Shown here in pieces: positions 43,583 to 51,426 of a stretch of DNA of 64,000 bases (positions are counted from its first letter, which is position 1; every line of letters begins with the position of its first letter). The notes under the pieces are model-generated. The model was not told where the DNA came from. It worked only from the letters and a program-made list of their open reading frames with translations, and did not search any database. The stretch spans positions 62,001 through 126,000 of the forward strand of contig JACPSH010000002.1 in the NCBI GenBank assembly GCA_016193395.1, given 5' to 3'. A program made the position numbers and the translations under genes. The stretch is from Gammaproteobacteria bacterium (GTDB lineage: Bacteria > Pseudomonadota > Gammaproteobacteria > Eutrophobiales > Eutrophobiaceae).

Positions 43583-44755
43583 TTACTCTGCTTTGAAAAA
43601 GCGGCCGAGACGTCGTAACGCCTCCTCCAGAAGTGAGTCCTCCTTGCAGAAACAGAAACGCGCGAGCCGGCGCGGAATATTGGCGCTGTCTTTCTGGTAG
43701 AAGGCGCTCACCGGGATCGCCGCGACGCGGGCATCCACGGTGATCTTCCGGCAGAAGTCCAAATCGTCCGATACGGGATCCAGGGCGCTGAAGTCCGCAT
43801 TGACAAAATAGGTGCCGTGGCACGGCAGCACTCTGAATCCGATCCGTTCGAGTCCGGTGGCAAGCCGGTCGCGCTTGCGTTCCAACTCGCCGGCGAGGTT
43901 CAGGAAATATTCATCTTCGCTGCGCAAGCCGACGGCGACAGCATGCTGAAGGGCCGGCGCCGAGGTGAAGGTGACGAACTGGTGCGTCTTGGCGATGACG
44001 TCCGCCAGCGATCGATCCACCGTGACGTAACCGATCTTCCAGCCCGTGAGGGAAAAGGTCTTGCCGGCCGATCCGATGCGCAAGCAGCGTTCGCGCATGC
44101 CTGGCAGGGTCATCAGCGGAGCGTGCCGCCGGCCATCGAAGGTCAGGTGCTCATAGACTTCGTCGCACACGGCAAAGGCATCGTGCTCGCAAAGGAGCCC
44201 GGCGATGGTCGACAGTTCCTGCGCCGTGAACACTTTCCCGGTGGGGTTCATCGGCGAGTTGATGATGATCAGCTTGGTGCGCGAATTGAACGCGGCGCAT
44301 AGTGCGGCCACGTCGAAACTCCAATCCGGCGGTTGTAACTGTATGTAGCGCGGAGCCGCGCCCGCCGCCCGCACCAGCGGCGCGTACGCATCATAGGCCG
44401 GTTCCACGATGACCGCCTCGTCGCCTGGCCGGAGCAGCGCCAGGAGACAGTCCGCCAGCGCCTCGGTGGCGCCTGAGGTAACGATGACTTCACGATCCGG
44501 ATCGACATCCAGCCCGTAGAAACGCCGGTTGTGCTGCGCCACGGCCAGGCGCAGTTCCGGCGTGCCCATGCTCGGCGGATACTGGTTCGGGCCGCTGATG
44601 ATCGCCTCGGCGGCCGCGGCACGCACATGGTCCGGCCCGTTGCTGTCCGGGAACCCCTGCCCGAGGTTGACCGCATCATGCTCGCGCGCCAATGCCGACA
44701 TGATCGTGAAGATCGTCGTCGGCAATTCGGCAAAGACCGGATTGGCTGGCTTCAC
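43583..44755 (-). CDS. PLP-dependent aminotransferase (methionine/kynurenine aminotransferase-like)
   Basis: A 390-residue class I/II aminotransferase, close to YbdL/KAT-type enzymes: TIFTIMSALAREHDAVNLGQGFPDSNGP, VTSGATEALADCLLALL, IINSPMNPTGKVF, FAVCDEVYEHLTFDG and RIGSAGKTFSLTGWKIGYV with the PLP lysine. Likely substrates are methionine, glutamine or aromatic amino acids with an oxo-acid partner. GTG 44755 lies 11 bases after the DUF3775 stop, giving a likely operon. Confidence 0.9.
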   Translation of the reverse strand: MKPANPVFAELPTTIFTIMSALAREHDAVNLGQGFPDSNGPDHVRAAAAEAIISGPNQYPPSMGTPELRLAVAQHNRRFYGLDVDPDREVIVTSGATEALADCLLALLRPGDEAVIVEPAYDAYAPLVRAAGAAPRYIQLQPPDWSFDVAALCAAFNSRTKLIIINSPMNPTGKVFTAQELSTIAGLLCEHDAFAVCDEVYEHLTFDGRRHAPLMTLPGMRERCLRIGSAGKTFSLTGWKIGYVTVDRSLADVIAKTHQFVTFTSAPALQHAVAVGLRSEDEYFLNLAGELERKRDRLATGLERIGFRVLPCHGTYFVNADFSALDPVSDDLDFCRKITVDARVAAIPVSAFYQKDSANIPRRLARFCFCKEDSLLEEALRRLGRFFKAE

Positions 44756-44766
44756 ACCCGACCAGT

Positions 44767-45150
44767 CTATTCCAGCGGCTGACCGAGGGCGGACAGGCCC
44801 TCCTCCAGGTAGTCCGCGACGAGCGGCGTGGCGATGAGGTATTCCGCGGTTCGCCGCGTCCAGCGGTCGCGGGCCTGGGCGAGGGCCTCCTCCCATTCGT
44901 CGGCGTCGAAGTCCCCGCGACCCACCCACATGAGCGCCACCAGGCTCATCTGTTGATCCGGTTCCAGGTCGCGGATGAGGTCGCGCAATTCCTGGAACGT
45001 CAGATCGTCGGCGTGGTTGGCGAGAATCTGCATGGCCCAGTCATCCGTAGGACTGTTCGGATCCTCCGGGAAGACCACGCCTTCCTGCGCATGGAATTCG
45101 TGCGCCTTGTCGATGATGGAACGGATGATGTCGGTGCTGATATCCAGCAT
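44767..45150 (-). CDS. DUF3775-family protein
   Basis: A 127-residue protein of a conserved but uncharacterised family (DUF3775): MLDISTDIIRSIIDKAHEFHAQEGVVFPED, then LTFQELRDLIRDLEPDQQMSLVALMWVGRGDFDADEWEEALAQA. Helix-rich, with no leader. ATG 45150 has AAGGTGG 6 bases upstream. It shares a likely transcript with the aminotransferase gene. Function unknown. Confidence 0.8.
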   Translation of the reverse strand: MLDISTDIIRSIIDKAHEFHAQEGVVFPEDPNSPTDDWAMQILANHADDLTFQELRDLIRDLEPDQQMSLVALMWVGRGDFDADEWEEALAQARDRWTRRTAEYLIATPLVADYLEEGLSALGQPLE

Positions 45151-45198
45151 GCTGATCCACCTTACCGGTTGAACCGCACCCTGCAATCGCGCATCAGT

Positions 45199-45420
45199 CT
45201 AACAGGTTGATGCAAAAGTCCATCCATGGACTTTTGCATCTCGCGTCAAGCAATGCACAGCTTCGGCCTCGCTCCGCATATCAAACACTTATGTGTTAGA
45301 TATGCGGAGCGTCCCATCCGACCGCCAGGGATGGCGGAAGTGCAGATTTCGCAGGAGCAGGAAATTTGCCCTGGGGCGCTTCAGGTTGATGCAAAAACAA
45401 GTTTTGCATCAACCTGCTAA
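45199..45420. repeat. Full-length A-type hairpin-array repeat element
   Basis: A 222-base element with inverted ends (CTAACAGGTTGATGCAAAA... and ...TTTTGCATCAACCTGCTAA). It holds three main hairpins: GATGCAAAAGTCCAT/ATGGACTTTTGCATC (45209-45240, 15-bp stem), GCTCCGCATATC/GATATGCGGAGC enclosing AACAC/GTGTT (45271-45310) and CAGGTTGATGCAAAA/TTTTGCATCAACCTG (45382-45416, 15-bp stem). The right end contains the TAG stop codon of the following minus-strand gene. It is the largest member of the family and is related, in the other orientation, to the element at 51245-51413. Confidence 0.88.
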
Positions 45421-46274
45421 TTCATCGGCTTGCGGAAGCGCAATGTCATGCGGTCGGACTCGCCGATTTCCTGCCACGGTTTCTTGCAGGCATCGGCCTC
45501 CGGGCCAGGTTTCAGTTCCCGGCACAGCGCGAATCCGGGCGGCAGGGTCCAAACCCCGCGCGGATGGTTTGTGGAATCGGCGGCATTGGCGTTGATTTCC
45601 GACTTCTCCTCCAGCGCGAATCCCGCTTCCCGCGCATAGGCGATCACCTGTTCTTCCGTGACGTAACCGCTGTCGATCATCTGCTGCAGCGGGGTGCCGG
45701 GCCTGGCGCGGTGCTCTACGACACCCAGCACGCCGCCCGGCTTGAGCGTGGTGTAGAACGCCTTGAAGGCATTCTGAACGAAGCCGCCTTTCATCCAGTT
45801 GTGCACGTTGCGAAAGGTCAGTACGAGGTCCGCGCTGCCTGCGGGCGCGATGTCCATCCTGCCGGCGCCCATTTCCGTGAGTTTGACCCGGTCATACAGC
45901 GCCGGAGTTCCCTTCAGCTTGTCGAGGAAAGCGGCTTGAATCCCGTGCTGGTATTCGGGTGATTCCGCCGTCAGGACAAATATCGCACCGTAATACTGAC
46001 CGGCATCGCGCACGAATGGTGCGAGGATCTCCGTGTACCAGCCGGCTGCCGGCCAGATCTCGACGACGGTCATCCCCGGCCGGAGGCCCATGAATTCGAG
46101 CGTTTCCTTCGGATGCCGGTAGCGGTCCCGCTCCCGGTTCGCCGCATCGCGATGCGTCGCGGCCAGCGCTTGCTCAAGCAGGCTTCCCGTCGCGGGCGCC
46201 GCCGCTGAGCTCAACATGCCGATTCCCAGGAGCAGAATGCCCAGGCTCGTGCCGAAGATTGTTCTTAGACCCAT
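45417..46274 (-). CDS. Exported methyltransferase-fold protein with altered SAM motif
   Basis: A 285-residue protein with a signal peptide (TIFGTSLGILLLGIGMLSSAAA) and a class I methyltransferase fold: TLEFMGLRPGMTVVEIWPAAGWYTEILAPFV, then DLVLTFRNVHNWMKGGFVQNAF and LKPGGVLGVVEHRARPGT. Motif I has VVEIWPAAGWY where the family has V-x-E/D-x-G-x-G-x-G, so SAM binding is not assured. Similar secreted proteins are annotated as methyltransferases in other bacteria; a periplasmic supply of SAM is not known, so the role is unclear. Its stop is the end of the repeat element. Confidence 0.75.
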   Translation of the reverse strand: MGLRTIFGTSLGILLLGIGMLSSAAAPATGSLLEQALAATHRDAANRERDRYRHPKETLEFMGLRPGMTVVEIWPAAGWYTEILAPFVRDAGQYYGAIFVLTAESPEYQHGIQAAFLDKLKGTPALYDRVKLTEMGAGRMDIAPAGSADLVLTFRNVHNWMKGGFVQNAFKAFYTTLKPGGVLGVVEHRARPGTPLQQMIDSGYVTEEQVIAYAREAGFALEEKSEINANAADSTNHPRGVWTLPPGFALCRELKPGPEADACKKPWQEIGESDRMTLRFRKPMN

Positions 46275-46384
46275 CTCACACCCCCAAATTGTTAACCAGT
46301 TCTCACTTGCTCACGCCGCATCGACTTTTCTAATACCCTGAAAAATCTGGAAATACCGGGAATGGATTCGCCGCGCACCGGGGT

Positions 46385-46426
46385 TTGATCCAGGTCACAT
46401 CCTTGACGACGAACTGACCGGATAAT
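46385..46426 (+). promoter_or_regulatory. CRP/FNR-like operator and promoter for the 58-residue gene
   Basis: TTTGATCCAGGTCACA (TTTGA-N6-TCACA) lies at 46384-46399, and a -10 hexamer GATAAT (5 of 6) is at 46421-46426. The operator centre falls at about -41.5 from the predicted start near 46433. Its core, TTGATCCAGGTCA, closely resembles the operator in front of the usp pair. The half-sites could suit either CRP or FNR. Confidence 0.6.
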
Positions 46427-46452
46427 GCATTTGAAACCGGAGGAACGCAATC

Positions 46453-46629
46453 ATGGCACTGGTACAGGTGACACAGGATCTGCAACAGAAGGTGCAAACG
46501 GCCATGGCCGACCCCTACCGCTTCGAGCGCTACGAGAGATTCGCCATGCGGGAAGTGCTGAAATCCTGGGATGAGCAAAGCCCGGCGGAAAAGGTGTTCG
46601 TCGACACCGTTCACGCCGCGCTGGAATGA
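46453..46629 (+). CDS. 58-residue uncharacterised protein
   Basis: A small gene with strong translation signals: GGAGGAAC 8 bases before ATG. The protein (MALVQVTQDLQQKVQTAMAD, then YRFERYERFAMREVLKSWDE and AEKVFVDTVHAALE) is charged, helix-rich and has no leader. I do not recognise its family. A CRP/FNR-like class II promoter lies directly upstream, which suggests anaerobic, redox or carbon control. It stands alone between two minus-strand genes. Confidence 0.75.
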   Translation: MALVQVTQDLQQKVQTAMADPYRFERYERFAMREVLKSWDEQSPAEKVFVDTVHAALE

Positions 46630-46806
46630 CCCAGGCGACCGGCGCGATGGACGGCCGTGATTCCCGCGCCACGCGTTTCCGCCGCCGCCTGACGACCTGA
46701 ATCGCTGCCGCCGCGCGGCACTCCATGCCCGGCCGCGCGCGACAGAAAACATTCGTGGCCAAAGAGGCAGGGGGACTCGTGGCGCACGCGGTGAAGGTCG
46801 ATGCTA

Positions 46807-46830
46807 CGAGTCCCGAGTCCCTAGTCCCCA
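46807..46830. repeat. GAGTCCC short tandem repeat
   Basis: Three 7-base units, CGAGTCCC / GAGTCCC / TAGTCCC, at the 3' end of the dUTPase gene. The last unit, read on the minus strand, supplies that gene's TAG stop. Same repeat type as at 7481-7504. Confidence 0.6.
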
Positions 46831-47288
46831 ATGCCTATTTCCCTGTTGTCCGTCTCGTCCTTGGTGGCCTTGCTGTAACCGCTGTCCTGCCGCTTCACAT
46901 TGACGGCGTGCTTCTGGCGGTAAATCTCGTACACCTGCTCCGCGGTCACGCCCGAGCAGATCATGGCGGAGACCAGGAAATGCAGGATGTCGATCAACTC
47001 CACGCGCACGTTCTGGATGTCGATCCTGTCCTTGCTCCACCATTTCCACAACAGGTCCGCGTCCAGCTCCTTCAGTTCCTCCGCCATCGCTTTCGAGTAC
47101 CGCCCGAGCCACTGATTCGGCAGGTCGTTGACCATAAGCGCGCCGGCGTTCGCCGCAGATTCGATCGCGGCCATCGATAGCGCATGACCGGCGCTGTCAG
47201 TCAGGCCGTTCTTCCGGAACACGTAGTCGTTGAGCTCCGCCTGCATGGCGAAGATACGCTGGAGCATGTCAGTGCGGACTTCGGTCAT
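46821..47288 (-). CDS. Dimeric all-alpha dUTP diphosphatase
   Basis: A 155-residue member of the all-alpha NTP pyrophosphatase superfamily (dUTPase_2/MazG-like): MQAELNDYVF, AMAEELKELDADLLWKWWSK (EExxE metal site) and VRVELIDILHFLVSAMICSG (ExxD metal site), followed by YRQKHAVNVKRQDSGYS. It would hydrolyse dUTP to dUMP, preventing uracil incorporation. The C-terminal GIGD and stop come from the adjacent micro-repeat, so the last residues are probably not functional. Confidence 0.85.
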   Translation of the reverse strand: MTEVRTDMLQRIFAMQAELNDYVFRKNGLTDSAGHALSMAAIESAANAGALMVNDLPNQWLGRYSKAMAEELKELDADLLWKWWSKDRIDIQNVRVELIDILHFLVSAMICSGVTAEQVYEIYRQKHAVNVKRQDSGYSKATKDETDNREIGIGD

Positions 47289-47312
47289 GATCCTCTCCGT
47301 ACTTGATGAAGT

Positions 47313-47475
47313 TTAAGGAACCTCTGAACAAGTTCAGAGGTTCCTGCCATACAGGGATGTATGGCCATTTTCCGATCGCGTAAGCGATTGGAAAATGAAG
47401 GAAAACGAAAACCACGCTTTTCGTTTTCCGTGCTCTGACAAGTCCTGGACGGACTTGTTCAGAGCTTCCTTAAGG
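47313..47475. repeat. B-type hairpin-array repeat element
   Basis: A 163-base element with inverted ends (TTAAGGAACCTCTGAACAAG... and ...CTTGTTCAGAGCTTCCTTAA). It contains five successive hairpins: GGAACCTCTGAAC/GTTCAGAGGTTCC (about 47317-47344), CCATAC/GTATGG (about 47347-47364), CATTTTCC/GGAAAATG (47366-47397), GGAAAACGAAAA/TTTTCGTTTTCC (about 47400-47429) and CTCTGACAAGTCC/GGACTTGTTCAGAG (47433-47464). Its right end, CCTTAAGG, contains the mtfA stop codon. Confidence 0.85.
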
Positions 47476-48246
47476 CCCCGCACCTGCGGGATTCTGCCGG
47501 TAATACAGCGCCAGTTGCGCGTAGACCTGCGGCCAGACGTCGCGCAACAGTTCCGGGGATTCGAAGAAAACCTCGCTCGCCACCGCGAAAAACTCCCCCG
47601 GATCTTCCGCGGCATAAGGATCGATGGCGGTGTCAAGGCCGGCCTCAACCTGCCGCTCGTGTTCCGCGTAGGCGGAGCCCAGCGCGTCCGTCCAGACCCG
47701 CGCTTCCATGTCCGCATGCAGCGGCGGGCGGCCATTGGTGGCTCCATCCAGCAGATCCAGCTTGTGCGCCATTTCGTGAATGATGACATTGAACCCCGGC
47801 TCGCCGGCCGCGACGTCCTCCCACGAGATCACGACCGGGCCATGTTCCCAGGCTTCGCCGAGGCGCGCCTCGCGTTCGTCGTGCTCCACGCCAGCCTCGT
47901 CCACGTAGCGATGACGGGCAATGAATTCGCCCGGATAAACAATCACGGAATACCAGTTCCGGTACAACTCAAGGCCCAGGTTCAGGATGGGGATGCAGGC
48001 CTCGCAGGCGATGCGGGACCGCATCGGATCCGCCAGTTCCAGTCCGCCGGCCGGTTCGATCGACTTTTCGTGGAGGAACAGCGAGGCCAGATCGCGCAGA
48101 TGCCAACGATCGCTGTCCGTGAGATGTGATGCCGCGGGACTGCTCTCCACCACCGGCCACCAGATCTCGGCGTCGATGAGACAATGGTCCAGGATGCGCC
48201 GGCGCCGCCACTGCCGCCACAACCGGATCGGGGCCAGTGCCTGCAT
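47470..48246 (-). CDS. mtfA: Zinc-dependent peptidase MtfA
   Basis: A 258-residue metallopeptidase of the MtfA family, which in E. coli binds the repressor Mlc (DgsA) and modulates the phosphotransferase system. The zinc motif is NVIIHEMAHKLDLLDGATNGRPPLH (HExxH). Supporting segments are RDLASLFLHEKSIEPAGG, ACEACIPILNLGLELYRNWYSVIVYPGEF and FAVASEVFFESPELL. Whether an Mlc-like partner exists in this organism is unknown. Its stop lies in the B-type repeat element. Confidence 0.9.
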   Translation of the reverse strand: MQALAPIRLWRQWRRRRILDHCLIDAEIWWPVVESSPAASHLTDSDRWHLRDLASLFLHEKSIEPAGGLELADPMRSRIACEACIPILNLGLELYRNWYSVIVYPGEFIARHRYVDEAGVEHDEREARLGEAWEHGPVVISWEDVAAGEPGFNVIIHEMAHKLDLLDGATNGRPPLHADMEARVWTDALGSAYAEHERQVEAGLDTAIDPYAAEDPGEFFAVASEVFFESPELLRDVWPQVYAQLALYYRQNPAGAGP

Positions 48247-48657
48247 TCAGGCGATGCCCACGATGGACGCGTTTAGCATCCTGTCCCGCACATGCAGTCC
48301 GGCCCCTCGTCGCCCGCGCAGACCAGGCGGTATTGCTCCACTCCACGCCAGCGAACCCCGTGCGTCGGGTTTTCGGCCGCTTGCCTCCGCGAGGTTCAGC
48401 TTCTTGTCTTCCATCTTCATCTTGCAAGCCGCGGGCCGGCTGTGCCGCACAGAGGGATTCCGCCGGAGTATAGAGAAATCGAATGGGTGCGACCACGGCG
48501 CGATCCAGTCGTTGACAGTCCTGGAACCCTAACGTAGATTTTGCCGCGAACAGTTGTCGCGACCCCGCCTGTTTCTGAGGAACGGACCGGGCGGGCAATC
48601 CTGAATCTCGGTAAATTTATTTATTGATTCGTGACTTTTGACATTTCACTTTCTCGT
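48247..48657. other. Gene-poor interval with a possible broken Cys-rich gene
   Basis: Between mtfA and tRNA-Ala I see no intact recognised gene. On the minus strand, a start at 48420 (MKMEDKKLNLAEASGRK...) is out of frame by one base with a downstream segment ending ...CAGDEGPDCMCGTGC at a TAA (48273-48275). The Cys-rich tail looks protein-like, so this may be a frameshifted or mis-sequenced small gene. Just before the tRNA there is a short GTGACTTTTGACATTTCAC low-complexity tract. Confidence 0.35.
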
Positions 48658-48733
<76 letters not shown>

Positions 48734-48917
48734 ACTCCATCCATTTCTGATCCCGCAGCGATTCCCGCGCGAATGGACGCCAGCGAGCCGCCACCCGGAC
48801 GGCGACACCCGTCCAGGCGGCCTCCCGCCACGGATTTGGGGCCCGATACTGCATCCAGGCCGTTCGCACTCTCGTTCGTCGACCTCCAACCCATTTCAGC
48901 AAAGGGGACTTGAAGCA

Positions 48918-49499
48918 ATGGACCAGGCCATTTCCGCCCACTACGTGAACCCGAAACTGGAGGCGCGCCCCGCCCGGCACAAAGGCGGCTATGCCTTGTT
49001 CGCCGTGGAACCCGTGGCGCGCGGCGAATTGCTGGTGGTCTGGGGCGGAGTGGTAATAACCGGCGAGCAGCTCACCCTGCTCCCGTCCCGGCGCCGCGCG
49101 CACAGCATCCAGGTCGAAGAGAACCTGTACCAGCTATCGCCGGAGGAAAGGCATCCGGCGGATTTCATCAACCATTCCTGCAGTCCCAATGCGGGACTGT
49201 CCGGGCAGATCTCGCTCGTCGCCCTGTTTCCGATCACGCCCGGCGAGGAAATCTGCTACGACTACGCGATGAGCGACGGCACGACCTACGATGAGTTCGA
49301 CTGCGCCTGCGGCGCGGTCCATTGCCGCGGCCGGGTGACCGGCTCGGACTGGAAGCTCCCGGAACTACAGCGCCGGTACAACGGATATTTCTCGCCCTAT
49401 CTCCAGCACCGCATCGAACGCCTGCGTCGCGAGCAACAGCGGCTGGTCCACAGCGACGAACCGGTCTCCCTCCGCGGCGCCGCGCGCACGGGTTCCTAG
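48918..49499 (+). CDS. SET-domain protein (putative lysine methyltransferase)
   Basis: A 193-residue protein with a SET domain: ALFAVEPVARGELLVVWGG, then DFINHSCSPNAGLS (pseudoknot NHS motif), GEEICYDYAM (catalytic-region tyrosine) and a post-SET-like cysteine set, FDCACGAVHCRG. SET proteins transfer methyl groups from SAM to lysine side chains. The bacterial target is not known; ribosomal or DNA-binding proteins are candidates. It has no leader. It stands between tRNA-Ala and a convergent antiporter. Confidence 0.88.
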   Translation: MDQAISAHYVNPKLEARPARHKGGYALFAVEPVARGELLVVWGGVVITGEQLTLLPSRRRAHSIQVEENLYQLSPEERHPADFINHSCSPNAGLSGQISLVALFPITPGEEICYDYAMSDGTTYDEFDCACGAVHCRGRVTGSDWKLPELQRRYNGYFSPYLQHRIERLRREQQRLVHSDEPVSLRGAARTGS

Positions 49500-49556
49500 T
49501 CGGATCGATTGGAAACCCACGGCGGTGAACGGCCGGGTTCCCATTGCGTGGGTCGG

Positions 49557-49638
49557 CGGGCGGGTCCTGCCATCGGGTACCGTCTTCGTGCTCGCTATCG
49601 CTGCGCGCGAAGAGCGGTGACCCGATGTCACCCGCCCG
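49557..49638. repeat. Family C palindromic repeat, copy 1 (inverse orientation)
   Basis: Arms CGGGCGGGTCCTG... and ...GTCACCCGCCCG enclose CATCGGGTACC/GGTGACCCGATG-type inner arms and the core CTGCGCGCG. About 82 bases. It faces copy 2 tail to tail, 48 bases away, in the 3' region between the SET and NhaC genes. Confidence 0.75.
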
Positions 49639-49686
49639 TTCGGCGCCCGTGGCTGAATCCGGCAAGGCTCAAGCGCAGGAGTCAAA

Positions 49687-49780
49687 CGGACGGGTGGCAC
49701 CGGGCATTCCCCTTGTCCGCGCGCAAGCGAGGGAACCGAGCGCGCACGGACAAGGGGTGCCCGGTGACAGGACCCGTCCG
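49687..49780. repeat. Family C palindromic repeat, copy 2
   Basis: Outer arms CGGACGGGT and ACCCGTCCG, inner arms CACCGGGCA/TGCCCGGTG, then CCTTGTCCGCGCGC and GCGCGCACGGACAAGG as further inverted segments. 94 bases. It ends 17 bases before the NhaC stop. Confidence 0.8.
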
Positions 49781-49797
49781 GCACGGTTTGCTGCCGT

Positions 49798-51153
49798 TCA
49801 AGCGATCAGCAGATAACCCAGCGCCGCCACGGCTGCCGCAACAAGCGCCAGCGGCAGTTGCGTGATGGCATGCTGGAATGACGTGCAACCCGAAGCCTGC
49901 GCGCTCAGCACGGTCGCATCCGAATACAGGCAGGCATGACTGCCAAAGGTGCTCGCCGAGAGTGTCGCGCCAACCACGAGAACCATGTCGGCCCCTACCG
50001 CGATCGCAAGGCTCGACACGATCGGCAGGATGATCACGAACACGCCCCAGTTCGAGCCGGTAGTGAACGACACCAGCCCCATGGTCGTAAACACCACCAT
50101 CGGCAGCAGCGTGGGGGTCATGAGCGGCTTGACGTTCTCGATGACGTAGGGCGCGAGTCCGAGTGCGTCATTCACCTCCTTGAACATGAAGGCCGCGATG
50201 AGCACGGACAGCGGCGCGATCATTAATTTGATCCCTTCCATGAAGGTATCGAAAGTCTCATTGAAACCGAGCGTCTTCCGGCCGATCAACATAGCAACCG
50301 TGATCACGATCGTGACGAACAACCCCTTGAGAAAATCGATCTCGAAATACCAGGTGAAGAACACCAGCGTCGCCAGTGGAATGAGGAAGTTCGACACGCG
50401 CGGTTTCGCATCGGGGCCTTCCACGATTGACTGGTTGGCCTGCTCCAGGTGTTCCGCCCCCGGCGGCACCGGCCGGCCGGCCGCGGCGCGCGCCTCCGCC
50501 CGGCTCATCGGTCCGAACAACGGCATCTTGCCCCAGATCACCAGCGGCATCATGAACACCGCGACCCAGGCATAGAACATGTAGGGGATGGCGCTGATGT
50601 AATAGGCCACGCCCTGCCCGTCCGCGGCGATCTTGTTCGCTTCCAGCAGGCCGCCGAAGAACACCGCCCAGGTGGAGATGGGAATGATCACGCTGACCGG
50701 CGCCGCCGTGGAATCGACCACGTAGGCCAGCATCTCGCGCGAGATTTTGAAACGATCCGTCACCCTGCGCATGGACGCGCCCACGGAGAGGGAACTCAGA
50801 TAGTCATCGACGAACAGAAAAATCCCGAGCACCCAGGCGCAGGTCAGGGCGCCGGCCCGCGAATGCACGTAGCGCGTCATCTGCTCCGTGAAGGCGGCGA
50901 TCGCGCCGCTGCGGATCCAGAGCCCGATCAGGCCGCCCATGAGACCGCAGACCAGCACGGTCCAAGCGACGTCTTGATTTGTCATGACGCTCATCGCGGC
51001 GTCCTTGACCCCACCGAGGATCGTCGCCGGGTCGAGTATGGCCAGGCCGGTGACCACACCCATCAGCAGACACTCGGTCGACCGCCGCGTAATAATCGCA
51101 AGCGTGAGCACGAGTGCGGTGGGGACAAGGGTGACGAGGCCGTGGTGTTCCAT
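49798..51153 (-). CDS. nhaC: Na+/H+ antiporter, NhaC family
   Basis: A 451-residue inner-membrane protein with about 11 helices. NhaC-type signatures include WVLGIFLFVDDYLSSLSVGASMRRVTDRFKISREMLAYVVDSTAAPVSVIIPISTWAVFFGGLL, TTGSNWGVFVIILPIV and FGSHACLYSDATVLSAQASGC. It exchanges sodium for protons, or transports a related organic anion, as some NhaC members do. ATG 51153 begins the conserved MEHHGLVTLVPTALVL. Downstream (3') lies a family C repeat pair. Confidence 0.9.
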   Translation of the reverse strand: MEHHGLVTLVPTALVLTLAIITRRSTECLLMGVVTGLAILDPATILGGVKDAAMSVMTNQDVAWTVLVCGLMGGLIGLWIRSGAIAAFTEQMTRYVHSRAGALTCAWVLGIFLFVDDYLSSLSVGASMRRVTDRFKISREMLAYVVDSTAAPVSVIIPISTWAVFFGGLLEANKIAADGQGVAYYISAIPYMFYAWVAVFMMPLVIWGKMPLFGPMSRAEARAAAGRPVPPGAEHLEQANQSIVEGPDAKPRVSNFLIPLATLVFFTWYFEIDFLKGLFVTIVITVAMLIGRKTLGFNETFDTFMEGIKLMIAPLSVLIAAFMFKEVNDALGLAPYVIENVKPLMTPTLLPMVVFTTMGLVSFTTGSNWGVFVIILPIVSSLAIAVGADMVLVVGATLSASTFGSHACLYSDATVLSAQASGCTSFQHAITQLPLALVAAAVAALGYLLIA

Positions 51154-51244
51154 GTTCGGTCTTTCCGCGGTGGTTGTTGATCCCGCGGATGGCCGCGGCC
51201 GGACAGATCGGGATAATGGCATTCCGGCAGCGCCGCCGCTAAAA

Positions 51245-51413
51245 GCAGGGTGATGCGCAAGCAATCTTCGCATCACTCTGCAGCGCCCCAAGGACAAGAC
51301 GCACCGTTTATCAAGCATACAAGTGCTTGATAAACGAAGCGAGGCTGAAGCTGCGCTTTGGCCGTAGCGCGATGCAAAAGTCCATGGATGGACTTTTGCA
51401 TAATCCTGTAGAG
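51245..51413. repeat. A-type hairpin-array repeat element, inverse orientation
   Basis: A roughly 169-base element, homologous by eye to the reverse complement of that at 45199-45420 (shared CAGCTTC-GCCTCGCT and GGGGCGCT blocks). It holds an imperfect hairpin GCAGGGTGATGCG...CGCATCACTCTGC (51245-51281), a perfect CGTTTATCAAGCA/TGCTTGATAAACG (51305-51336) and ATGCAAAAGTCCAT/ATGGACTTTTGCAT (51372-51401). It lies between the NhaC start and tRNA-Arg; its end CTGTAGAG is degenerate. Confidence 0.8.
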
Positions 51414-51426
51414 TAGCGCCGGCACC

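Noticed and set aside
46725-47180. Plus-strand reading frame over the dUTPase gene
   Set aside because: Overlaps the dUTPase gene with EExxE and ExxD motifs on the other strand; it has no homology-like pattern.
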